Below, in pieces: positions 21,601 to 29,214 of a DNA stretch of 64,000 nt. How positions within the stretch are numbered: the stretch's first letter is position 1; each line of letters opens with the position of its first letter. The stretch covers positions 300,071-364,070 of the forward strand of contig CAVRAZ010000004.1 of assembly GCA_963719135.1 (NCBI GenBank), in the 5' to 3' direction. A program made the translations under genes and the position numbers. The notes below the pieces were generated by a model. That model saw nothing but the letters and a program-made list of their open reading frames with translations, did no database searches and was not told the origin of the DNA. Origin of the DNA: CAVRAZ01 sp963719135 (GTDB lineage Bacteria; Pseudomonadota; Gammaproteobacteria; DSM-19610).

Positions 21601-23284
21601 CGACACGCTGGACAATACGAGCGACCCGCATCGCGTCGACTATACGCTTAAAGTTTTCAATAGCGCCGAAGACGGATTTCAATTCGCGCCGGCCGGCGTG
21701 TCATCGACGTGCTTCAGACCGGCCGGCCCGGCCGGTGTCCCGATTCTGGTTGGTCCTAATAAACAGCCCGTCACGGGCGCGTTTGACCTGGCTACGCTGG
21801 GTCCCTGCCTGAATCTGGCGATAGATGACGTCGTGGTGAATGAGGCGGACGGCACGGCGAATTTCACCGTGAGTCTGTCGTCGCCGAGTACGAACACAGT
21901 GACGGTGGACTATGTGACGCAGTCGGGCACCGCGACAGGCGGCCTGGACTACACCGAGGTGTTGTCGCCGGCGACGCTGACGTTCAACCCGGGTGAGACG
22001 AGCAAACAGATTCCGATCACGATCCTGCAGGATACGCTGGCGGAAGGCGACGAAGCCTTCACGGTGGAACTCATCAATGCAGTCAACGCCACGTTCTCGG
22101 ATGCCAGCGGTGTCGGTACCATCAAGGATGACGAAGTGGGTGCCTGCGGCGCGCCGAACTACGACAAAGCCACCGAGAAGGCCTTGTTTGTGTGGAAAGA
22201 CTGCCAGACGGGCGAGTGGTTTGTCCGGAACACGGCTGGCGGCGATCCGGCGGGCGTGTTCTTCGACGGCAAGGTGTTCACGAATCAGAGTTTCGTTGAC
22301 GTAAGCGGCTTCGATATAGAAAGCAGCGACACGTTGGACTATACGACGGACCCGACCGTAATCGATTTTCTGTTGAAGGTGTGGAACAACGGCGAAGATG
22401 GCTTCGAGTTTACGCCGTTTGCGGATGCGGGCACCTGTTTGGATCTGTCGGGTCCTTCCGGTGTGCCGGTGCTGGTAGGTTCTACCAAGTTTCCGGTGTC
22501 GGTGCCGTTCGATTTGAACACGCTCGGCGCCTGCACAAGTCTGCCGGTGGACATCACGATCAATGACGTCCTGGTGAACGAGGCGGACGGCACGGCGAAT
22601 TTCACCGTGAGTCTGTCGTCGCCGAGTACGAACACAGTGACGGTGGACTATGTGACGCAGTCGGGCACCGCGACAGGCGGCCTGGACTACACCGAGGTGT
22701 TGTCGCTGGCGACGCTGACGTTCAACCCGGGTGAGACGAGCAAACAGATTCCGATCACGATCCTGCAGGATACGCTGGCGGAAGGCGACGAAACCTTCAC
22801 GGTGGAACTCAGCGATGCAGTCAACGCCGCGCTCTCCGATGCCAGCGGTTTCGGCGCCATCAAGGACGACGAAATCGATCCCTGCGGTATGCCGTTCTTC
22901 GATCAGGGAAGTGATCAGGGCGTCTTCTTGTGGCGTGATTGTGGAACCAATTTCTGGCACATGGTCTCCACTGCCGGCGGGGCATTGTCGCAGATTACGT
23001 ACCAGGGTTACGTGGCGTCCGACATGGCTATTCTCGATTTGAATCCGAACAGTATTGAAACCAACGATGTGCTGGATTCAAATGCCGACCCGAACATCGT
23101 CGACTTTCAGCTCAAAATGAAGACGACGGGGGCTGACGGCTTCGATTTCACCCTGTCCAGCGAAGCCGGCGCCTGTTTCACAGTACAGCCCGACTCGCCC
23201 GGCGGCGGCAGCGTATTCGTGGGTGCCGGCAGGGTTGCTGTGGCTGCACCTTTCAGCCTGATCACGATGGGTGCGTGCCCCTAG
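18677..23284 (+). CDS. Secreted FG-GAP/ASPIC protein with four four-Cys modules alternating with three Calx-beta domains
   Basis: 1535 residues, the largest of the four paralogs. The ATG at 18677 follows AGAGGCG and opens a 23-residue signal peptide (ending VSTAGA); an in-frame GTG at 18641 is less likely. FG-GAP/VCBS loops occupy about residues 45-530 (DLNGDRYPDIY, DFDNDGDADLL, DFDNDMDIDIY, DYDVDGWLDLY) and ASPIC/UnbV about 549-631. The rest is a strict alternation: four-Cys module (660-803), Calx-beta (804-908), module (913-1044), Calx-beta (1046-1151), module (1155-1285), Calx-beta (1291-1396), module (1401-1535). Each module carries the W-K/R-D-C and D-G-F/D-G-F-like signatures; the last ends at the C-terminus as in the paralogs. 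Calx-beta 2 and 3 are almost identical in DNA. Probably an extended calcium-binding extracellular protein. Confidence 0.87.
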   Translation: MKLIHRFLAGLIVASGLVSTAGAVEFTEVPSSTSGLNHNGESWGASWGDLNGDRYPDIYASNHRARPSIWRNNGDGSFSDIVLQFDSSYTWLNFPFTDTHGGAWGDFDNDGDADLLVLTGVNFPPELFVNNGFGLASDETVARSMPDDREGRLPTWYDYDNDGLLDVVINNRAPNIFLSQNAGMFSDITSTVGLGSFRTNFGVLSDIDNDNQVELFGIGEGDFPEKVYEVNTVPFTDITATVPTTGLAVDAAVADFNNDLLPDILLVRGFLRPDQALKITDSPPGGVDRIESWHAGGPGSGEKGIVFQGGGVLTVTIYSQLGLPKFFIGSNGYHPTAKTFQLDPNLISDQGIKAHIVSTDQGFYAGYDPNTQTWQILLSPGTSSTRDYVVVEGTDLSDPVALNLSTGDLDINPKLFLNTGAGGFVDTSGIGLSQPVSCVATSVGDFDNDMDIDIYMVCRHGIENISNRLYLNNGDGTFTEATSFGAEGAVGAGLVSGAGVGENVVTADYDVDGWLDLYVLNGLLMNPIRVGGPDQLFRNTTGNSSTNRWVEVDLVGTVSNRDAIGAKVLASAGGLTQLREENGNYHRWSQNFKRIHFGLGQNDTVDIQVSWPNGDVDNFAGVAADQLYEITQGTSGSGSGAIAAVTPGIVPAFPPPQAGDECGVAPADQPDGIPYHFDPAQDRGLFIWKDCATSGGWFARATGGNGDGIEYAGQVLSDEAFATVTPVDVEAGNDIVDNTDPASINYFLRMSGSGVDGFDFTVNPGADVCVKADSLPPASQVMLGRDHLPVSLPLDLNTLSRCIEISAADLAANESDGTASFTVDLSEPSSSTVTVDYAVIPGTATEGADYSVPVSTGTLTYSPTETSKQVQITLLPDSLAEGPETLSLVLSNSNGAFVFDRTAQLTINDGGINPCAAPIYDKPTEKALFAWKDCTSGDWYVRVTAGGDPAGVTYTGAVTSNSDISNVTGYSLEGSDTLDNTSDPHRVDYTLKVFNSAEDGFQFAPAGVSSTCFRPAGPAGVPILVGPNKQPVTGAFDLATLGPCLNLAIDDVVVNEADGTANFTVSLSSPSTNTVTVDYVTQSGTATGGLDYTEVLSPATLTFNPGETSKQIPITILQDTLAEGDEAFTVELINAVNATFSDASGVGTIKDDEVGACGAPNYDKATEKALFVWKDCQTGEWFVRNTAGGDPAGVFFDGKVFTNQSFVDVSGFDIESSDTLDYTTDPTVIDFLLKVWNNGEDGFEFTPFADAGTCLDLSGPSGVPVLVGSTKFPVSVPFDLNTLGACTSLPVDITINDVLVNEADGTANFTVSLSSPSTNTVTVDYVTQSGTATGGLDYTEVLSLATLTFNPGETSKQIPITILQDTLAEGDETFTVELSDAVNAALSDASGFGAIKDDEIDPCGMPFFDQGSDQGVFLWRDCGTNFWHMVSTAGGALSQITYQGYVASDMAILDLNPNSIETNDVLDSNADPNIVDFQLKMKTTGADGFDFTLSSEAGACFTVQPDSPGGGSVFVGAGRVAVAAPFSLITMGACP
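21842..22073 (+). repeat. Internal Calx-beta repeat, copy 1
   Basis: 232 bases matching 22580-22811 at an offset of 738, with only two mismatches seen (21968 C/T, 22055 G/A). They encode most of Calx-beta domains 2 and 3 of the same protein, so one module-plus-Calx unit was duplicated or converted recently. Confidence 0.88.
22580..22811 (+). repeat. Internal Calx-beta repeat, copy 2
   Basis: Partner of 21842-22073. The four-Cys modules beside the two repeats are clearly diverged, so homogenisation is restricted to the Calx-beta part. Confidence 0.88.
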
Positions 23285-24040
23285 TGTTGCGAGGCTCGGC
23301 GTAGGCGAAGTCTCAGGCCGCACGCGACGGGCATGCAGAATGGCATTATGGGATCGGGACTGGGAACCGGCTCGTAGGTTGCGCCGGCCCGGTGCGGACC
23401 AACGACGGCGACCCCGTTCGACGGTTTGCATGCCCGGCTTCCACCCGTGATACCGTCACGGTCGTCCCGGGGTCGACGCTAGCATCCTGCCGCAACTGAA
23501 GATTCGCGCGCATGCTTCATCGCGACTTCGGCTGTTATTGATGGGGCGTGCGACCCGCTTCAGCACCGCTGGAACACCGTGCGCCATCGAAAAGTTTGTG
23601 CGTAAATGGCACTTTTCCAAGCGCTGCCGGTCGAACCGGCGACTTGGACCTGGCGGAAGCGACAATCCGTGGCCGTTCATGCGGGCACTGGTAAATGGCG
23701 GCACGCCTAAACGGCGTACCACGAATCAGGGTCGACGTGCCGGACCAGGCGATGTGTTCAAAATTGTTGTGTCCAGGTTGATCCGTTGGCGGGAGGCGGA
23801 TGCTTCGACCAAAGCAGGAAACGGCTCGCCAGGCGGACAAGGGCACGGGCCCTGCCATCCGACAGCTCTGGACCCGGCTGCCGGCAATGGAGGCGGGAGC
23901 GCCTTGATTTCGGTAGTGGTCCGGCACAATCAGACTGGCCTTGGCGCATTTGTGTCGTATCATACGCCCGTAGCCACCAGCGGGCGTTGGGCTCAACGCA
24001 CATGCACCCGAAGCAGGTCCCTGCATTTCGAGTCAAGATC
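23285..24040. other. Gap of about 750 bp before the IS4 element
   Basis: No gene is supported. Overlapping short frames on both strands look like chance openings in GC-rich DNA. The first bases read off the end of the FG-GAP gene; I found no clear terminator. The right edge is the 11-bp target duplicate of the IS4 element. Confidence 0.5.
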
Positions 24041-24051
24041 ATATCTGCATT

Positions 24052-25586
24052 GAATGGCACTAAGTTAAGCCCCGGCGATATGAGCGGTGTGAGCTAATTT
24101 ATTGAAAGCGAAGAAGAAGGTTGGTTCGGGATTGGTTAAGATGTTTGCTATCAGACATCCACCCCACCCACCCCGAGGCCAACCTTCATGGGACATCACT
24201 TTAACGGTCGATCTGCCCAACAGCAACGTCGCCTTGCCAAGCAGGCTCAAAAAGTCGATGCCAACCATTTTTTCAATCGGCTCACCGACCCGCGGATGCT
24301 GGGAATGGTTGAGGCGCAGCTGCCGGAGCACCGGGAACGCCAGTTCCCTCCGACGCTGACATTGGCGATGTTTTTGGGGCAGATCATGAGTGCGGATGGG
24401 TCCTGTCAGAACGCGGTGAATGAAGCGATCGTCGCGCGCCTGTTGGCCGGGGTGAATCCCGGGAGCGTGAACACCAGCGGCTATTGCCAGGCGCGCCAAC
24501 GCTTGCCGCAGGAGATGGTCGGTACGCTGGCGCGACAAAGCGGCGCGTTGCTGGATGAGCAGACCCCCCAAGCGTGGCTGTGGCAAGGCCGACACGTGAA
24601 GCTGGTGGACGGTACGACGGTGTCGATGCCGGACACCGCGGAGAATCAGGCCCGGTTCCCCCAACATGGGCAGCAAGAAGCTGGCGTTGGTTTTCCGCTG
24701 GCGCGCCTGGTGGGCGTGATTGCGCTTTCCAATGGGGCGGTGCTGGATGCCGGCATAGGGCCCTACCAAGGCAAGGGCACGGGGGAGCAGGGGTTGTTCC
24801 GGGGGCTCAAGCGGTGTTTTGTCGAAGGCGATGTGATGCTGGCGGATGGCTATTTTTGCAGTTATTTTCTGATTGCCGACCTGCTCAGGCGTGGAGTGGA
24901 TGTGCTGTTTGAGCAACACGGTGCACGGATCACCGATTTTCGCAGAGGCGAGCCGCTCGGCGCGCGCGATCATCTGGTGTGGTGGTCCAGGCCCGCCAGG
25001 CCTGACTGGATGCGTGTGGAGGAGTACCGCGGCTATCCGGATGACATCAAGGTGCGTGAGGTGAAAATCGGCAAGAAGGTGTTGGTGAGCACGCTCCTCT
25101 CGCCGCGCAAAACGCCCAAAGCGGCGCTGGAGGAATTATATTGGCAACGCTGGAACGTAGAGCTGGACCTGAGAAACATCAAAACGACCCTCGGCATGGA
25201 AGCGCTCAGCTGCAAAACCCCGCCGCTGTGCGAGAAAGAGTTCTGGGCCTACCTGCTGGCGTACAATCTGATTCGGTGGCTGATGGCCGAGGCCGCCTTG
25301 CAAGCTGAAGTATCGCCGCATCAATTGAGCTTCAAGCATACGCTGCAGATTTGGGCGGCGTGGAGTCAACGGCAGTTTCTCTCCGAAGCCGGCGAAGACA
25401 CGGCGACCTTGTTTGTGCTCATCGCTCAAATACGGGTGGCCGATCGACCCGGCAGGATCGAACCGCGGGCAGTCAAACGCAGGCCCAAGCCTTATCCGCG
25501 CCTGGACAAACCTCGCCGGAAAGCACGGATGGAGATCGAAAGACGCGGACATGCTAAGAAGTTACGAGCTTAACTTAGTGCCATTC
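24052..25586 (+). mobile_element. IS4-family element, copy 1, with 11-bp target duplication
   Basis: 1535-bp element with 19-bp inverted ends (GAATGGCACTAAGTTAAGC). The 11-bp direct repeat ATATCTGCATT flanks it at 24041-24051 and 25587-25597, the size expected for the IS4 family. A second copy of the same length lies in the opposite orientation at 38624-40158. A type C IS630 begins two bases after the right-hand duplicate. Confidence 0.93.
24188..25573 (+). CDS. IS4-family transposase
   Basis: 461 residues, full length. The catalytic Asp residues lie in LVDGTTVSMPDT and MLADGYFCSY. The Glu lies in YWQRWNVELDLRNIK, which fits the IS4 signature Y-(2)-R-(3)-E-(6)-K exactly. GAGG lies 9 bases before the ATG. 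Near-identical to the transposase at 38637-40022, so transposition was recent. Confidence 0.94.
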   Translation: MGHHFNGRSAQQQRRLAKQAQKVDANHFFNRLTDPRMLGMVEAQLPEHRERQFPPTLTLAMFLGQIMSADGSCQNAVNEAIVARLLAGVNPGSVNTSGYCQARQRLPQEMVGTLARQSGALLDEQTPQAWLWQGRHVKLVDGTTVSMPDTAENQARFPQHGQQEAGVGFPLARLVGVIALSNGAVLDAGIGPYQGKGTGEQGLFRGLKRCFVEGDVMLADGYFCSYFLIADLLRRGVDVLFEQHGARITDFRRGEPLGARDHLVWWSRPARPDWMRVEEYRGYPDDIKVREVKIGKKVLVSTLLSPRKTPKAALEELYWQRWNVELDLRNIKTTLGMEALSCKTPPLCEKEFWAYLLAYNLIRWLMAEAALQAEVSPHQLSFKHTLQIWAAWSQRQFLSEAGEDTATLFVLIAQIRVADRPGRIEPRAVKRRPKPYPRLDKPRRKARMEIERRGHAKKLRA

Positions 25587-25678
25587 ATATCTGCATTATT
25601 GAGCCTTACCTATTAGCATGACAGATACTATAATTACCCTGCACGGTGCTCGTGTCGAACTGACAAGGGGAATGCTGC

Positions 25679-26161
25679 ATGGCAGAAAAGATGGACGAAG
25701 TGACGAAGCGACGTGTCCGCGCGGGAAGAATGCTGCAACGCGGCATTGCACCGGCCGAGGTGGCAGAGCGTGTGGGCGTGGCGCGGCAAACGGTGTACAC
25801 GTGGAAACGGGTGTTCGATGAAGGCGGCATCGATGCGCTGCGGCAAAGTCGCCGGACTGGTCCGCAGAGCCAGCTCGACGAGTCCGCACTGGCGCGCTTG
25901 CGCGAAGTGCTGCTGGAAAGTCCAACCGCCCACGGCTTTGGTACCGAGTTATGGACGCTCAAGCGGGTTCGGCAAGTCATCCAGCGGTTGTTTGGTGTGC
26001 GACACAGCGAAGTGCCTGTGTGGCGACTGCTGAGGCAATTGGGGTTTTCCAGCCAAAAGCCCGAGAAGCGTGCTTTGGAGCGCGACGAAGGTGCGATCCG
26101 CGCCTGGAAGCGGCGTAGGTGGCCGGCACTTAAAAAAAAGCCCAACGCGAAGGCCGCCTGA
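25679..26161 (+). CDS. IS630 type C transposase, first frame (DNA-binding part)
   Basis: 160 residues: helix-turn-helix region (GIAPAEVAERVGVARQTVYT) followed by a second DNA-binding segment. It ends after CTTAAAAAAAAGCCC, eight A in a row. A -1 slip on AAA-AAA would continue into the catalytic frame and give a fusion of about 331 residues, the normal length for this family. A7-A8 runs are known frameshift sites in two-frame IS630 elements; that it works here is inference. Confidence 0.85.
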   Translation: MAEKMDEVTKRRVRAGRMLQRGIAPAEVAERVGVARQTVYTWKRVFDEGGIDALRQSRRTGPQSQLDESALARLREVLLESPTAHGFGTELWTLKRVRQVIQRLFGVRHSEVPVWRLLRQLGFSSQKPEKRALERDEGAIRAWKRRRWPALKKKPNAKAA

Positions 26162-26163
26162 TC

Positions 26164-26673
26164 GTGTTTGTCGACGAGTCCGGACTGTCCGAGCGACCGA
26201 CGCGCGTGCGTACGTGGGCACCCGTCGGGCAGACACCGATCATCCAGTTCCATTTCAACTGGAAGCACTTGTCGGTGATCGCCGGACTGACGTTCACACA
26301 ATGTATGTTCCGCTTTCACGAGGGCGCCATCAAAAAGGAACAGATCGTGGAATTTCTCAAGGCGCTCAAAGCCCATCTCAAGCAACCGCTGCTGATTATC
26401 TGGGACGGCTTGCGCGCGCACCGCTCGATAGTTGTGCGCGATTATCTCGATAGCACCGAGGGACATCTGCAGGTTGCCTTTCTGCCGCCGTACGCGCCCG
26501 ACCTCAATCCGGTCGAGTTTCTGTGGGCGTGGCTCAAGCGCCATGCGCTGGCTAACTATTGTCCCAACACCCTGACCGAGCTGGGTGCAATGGCGCGCAA
26601 CAAACTCAAGCCCGCCCAGCGGCGCTCTTCCGTGATCGCCGCCTGCTGGGCTCAGGCGGAATTGGCGTTTTAG
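26164..26673 (+). CDS. IS630 type C transposase, second frame (catalytic part)
   Basis: 169 residues from a GTG, but the frame is open back to the A8 run near 26130, so it is probably made as a -1 fusion with the preceding frame rather than started independently. It holds the DDE residues: FVDESGLSERP, IIWDGLRAHRS, and NPVEFLWAWLKRHAL with the Glu. Confidence 0.85.
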   Translation: MFVDESGLSERPTRVRTWAPVGQTPIIQFHFNWKHLSVIAGLTFTQCMFRFHEGAIKKEQIVEFLKALKAHLKQPLLIIWDGLRAHRSIVVRDYLDSTEGHLQVAFLPPYAPDLNPVEFLWAWLKRHALANYCPNTLTELGAMARNKLKPAQRRSSVIAACWAQAELAF

Positions 26674-26833
26674 TGTCATGTTAATAGGTAAGGCTCAATA
26701 GAATTCCGTTCACCTCAATAACGTTGCGTTTGCCGACCGATGCGCGCATTGTAATCGCCCTCGTTTCGACACCTGTTCTCCCGCGCCGGCATAACCGAGA
26801 CTGTCTCCTGTCGACGAACCGAGGAGACATGCC

Positions 26834-27154
26834 ATGCCGAGCAAAGCGTTATCCGATACCCTCACCGCGCACTGGGAACCGCTGATCGAAAGGTGGTGCA
26901 GTTCCGGCCAGACGCAAAAGGCGTATTGCCGGGCGCACGACCTGAATTATCACCAGTTCGTCTACTGGCGCCGCAAGTTCGCACAACACAATGCAGATCC
27001 ATCACGTCGCACCTCGTCCGCACTGGTGCCGGTGACCGGCATACCACCGGCCATGGCAAACGGTCTGTCGCTGCTGCTGCCCAACGGCATGGAACTGCGC
27101 GGGCTGACGATGGACAACGTGCAAGTGGTTCAGCAACTGCTGGCGAGGTTGTGA
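26834..27154 (+). CDS. IS66 accessory protein TnpA
   Basis: 106-residue protein of the IS66 orf1 kind: N-terminal helix-turn-helix-like segment (GQTQKAYCRAHDLNYHQF, then YWRRKF) and a short variable tail. GAGGAGACATGCC precedes the ATG. Its stop overlaps the next start (TGATG), indicating translational coupling. The precise role of TnpA in transposition is unknown, though it is needed in studied members of the family. Confidence 0.88.
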   Translation: MPSKALSDTLTAHWEPLIERWCSSGQTQKAYCRAHDLNYHQFVYWRRKFAQHNADPSRRTSSALVPVTGIPPAMANGLSLLLPNGMELRGLTMDNVQVVQQLLARL

Positions 27155-27519
27155 TGAACCGGCATTTGCGGCCTTCGGTATCAATGCCGAGGATCTACCT
27201 GTACCGGGATCCAGTGGACTTTCGCAAGAGCTACCGGGGCCTGGCGGCCCTGGTAGAACAGGAGATCGGGCACAACCCGTTCGACGGCGGCCTGTACGCC
27301 TTCACCAATCGGCAGCGCAATAAGATCAAGCTGCTGTTCTGGGAGGACAACGGCTTCGTGCTGTACTACAAGGCGCTGGCGGAGGAGAGGTTCCGCTGGC
27401 CACGCCCGGATGATGAGGTCATGCCGTTGACCGGCGAGCAGATCAACTGGCTGCTCGACGGCTACGACATCAGCCTGATGCAAGGCCATAAAAAGCTGTA
27501 TTACGAGGCGTCATTCTGA
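27154..27519 (+). CDS. IS66 accessory protein TnpB
   Basis: 121-residue IS66 orf2 (TnpB) protein, unrelated to the RNA-guided TnpB of IS200/IS605. It shows the family core IYLYRDPVDFRKSYRGLAAL, then NKIKLLFWEDNGFVLYYKAL and ERFRWPRP. The ATG at 27154 overlaps the tnpA stop; the second Met (27184) is also possible. Intact. Confidence 0.9.
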   Translation: MNRHLRPSVSMPRIYLYRDPVDFRKSYRGLAALVEQEIGHNPFDGGLYAFTNRQRNKIKLLFWEDNGFVLYYKALAEERFRWPRPDDEVMPLTGEQINWLLDGYDISLMQGHKKLYYEASF

Positions 27520-27543
27520 GCATGGACTGGTATACTGTGGCGT

Positions 27544-29128
27544 ATGCGCGGCGCGGTAAAACAACCAGAGCAAACGTCCTTTCCTGTTGCGCAAACGGTT
27601 GCGGAATTACTCCAGGTCATCGAAGACAGAGACCACCTGATCGCCGATCGTGATCACGTCATCGAAGCACTGCAGAAGCTGCTGGCGCTCAAAGAGGAGC
27701 AACTGCGCCTGGCGAAGCAGCGACGCTTTGGTTCGAGCAGTGAGAAGCTACCGTTTCATGGCGACTTCTTCGACGAGGCCGAGCTGGAACAGGCACTCAG
27801 TGACGTTGAACAGCAGCTGACCGACGCCGGCGAACCGCCAATCAACAAACCACCGCGCAAAAAGCGCGAAGGCTTCTCCGACACGCTGCCACGGGTCCGT
27901 GTCGATCTGCCGCTGAGCGAAGACGAGAAGGCCGGCGCCAGCAAGACCTTCTTCACCAAGGTCAAGGAAGAACTGGACATCATCCCGGCCCAGGCGCGGG
28001 TGATCGAATACTGGCAGGAAAAGGCGGTGTTCGATGACGCCGAGGGTGAACAGACCCTCAAAACCGCGCCGCGTCAGTCACATCCCTTGGGCAAGTGCAT
28101 CGCCAGCGTGTCGCTGCTGGCGTATATCCTGATCGCCAAGTATGCCGACGCCCTGCCGCTGTACCGCCTTGAACACATCCTCAAGCGCTATGGCGGCACC
28201 CTCAGTCGCACGACCATGGCGAACTGGATTATCCGGCTCGATGACGTGTTCAGGCCCTTGATCAACCTGCTGCAGGAGCATCAGTTATCCGGCGATTACC
28301 TGCAGGCAGATGAGACCCGAATACAGGTACTGAAGGAAGAGGGTAAAGTCGCCACGTCGGACAAGTGGATGTGGCTGATCCGTGGTGGGCCACCGGAGCA
28401 GCCGGTCGTGTTGTTCCATTACGCTGCCTCACGCAGCGAGGCGGTGCCATCGGGCCTGCTCGACGGCTTCGAGGGCGTGCTGCAGACCGACGGCTATGCC
28501 GGGTACAACCAGGTCTGCCGGGACAACCCAATCATGCGCATCGGCTGCTGGGATCATGCCCGACGCAAGTTCGTCGAGGCGAGCAAGGCAGCGCCGAACA
28601 AGCAGAACGGCCAGAAGGTCAGCAAGGCGGACGTGGCCATCGGCAAGATCCGTAAGCTGTATGCGATCGAAGGCAAGATCAAGGGTCTGCCACCGGAACA
28701 GAAAAAGATCCAGCGGCAAACACTCAGTCAGCCGGTGCTCGATGGGCTGAAGACCTGGTTACAGACCAATGCCCGCCGTGTCCCCAGACAGCCTCACGGC
28801 CAAGGCGATCACGTACACGCTGAATCAGTGGGACCACCTGATCGGCTACTGCCAGGACGGCAGACTGCACATCAGCAATGCCCTGGCCGAGAATGCCATC
28901 CGACCCTTCGCGGTCGGCCGCAGTTATTGGCTGTTTGCGGATACCTCACGCGGTGCCAAAGCCAGTGCGACTATCTACAGCCTGATCGAAACGGCCAAGG
29001 CCAATGGCGTCGAGCCCTATGACTGCCTGCACCAGGTGCTCACGCACATCGCAACAGCCGATACCGTCGAAAAGATCGAGGCGTTGCTGCCGTGGAACAT
29101 CCAACACTTGGCGACGCAACAGGGCTGA
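27544..29128 (+). pseudogene. IS66 transposase TnpC, frameshifted
   Basis: DDE transposase of IS66. A coiled N-terminus and zinc-finger-like region are followed by YLQADETRIQVL (first Asp), LQTDGYAGYNQV (second Asp) and NALAENAIRPFAVGRSYW (Glu). One extra base in a CCC run near 28773 moves the frame: the first 410 residues run on to a stop at 29022, while the Glu-containing end lies in another frame to 29128. Removing one base gives 527 residues, normal for the family. As written the transposase is inactive; a sequencing indel is possible. Confidence 0.85.
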
Positions 29129-29214
29129 ATCTCTGGCGCTTACCGTGCATTCGAGTTCGCACAGGGTAAACGTGGCAAATACCGACAGCCTGCCGTAACT
29201 GAGCAAGCACCTTT

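Larger units (their letters stand above)
25599..26698 (+). mobile_element. IS630-family element, type C, copy 2 (1100 bp)
   Basis: Same inverted ends as the copies at 8984 and 59246, flanked by TA (25597-25598 and 26699-26700). The left TA overlaps the last base of the IS4 target duplicate, so the two elements touch. Confidence 0.94.
26751..29143 (+). mobile_element. IS66-family element
   Basis: 2393 bp with the usual three genes. The ends are GTAATCGCCCTCG on the left and the complement of GTAAGCGCCAGAG on the right, matching the GTAA start typical of IS66. The flanking octamers CGCGCATT (26743-26750) and CGTGCATT (29144-29151) agree at 7 of 8 positions, an 8-bp target duplication that has taken one mutation. 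Confidence 0.9.

Noticed and set aside
21701..22960. 419-codon antisense frame over the Calx-beta repeats
   Set aside because: Repeats within it simply mirror the duplicated Calx-beta DNA on the + strand; no independent gene features.
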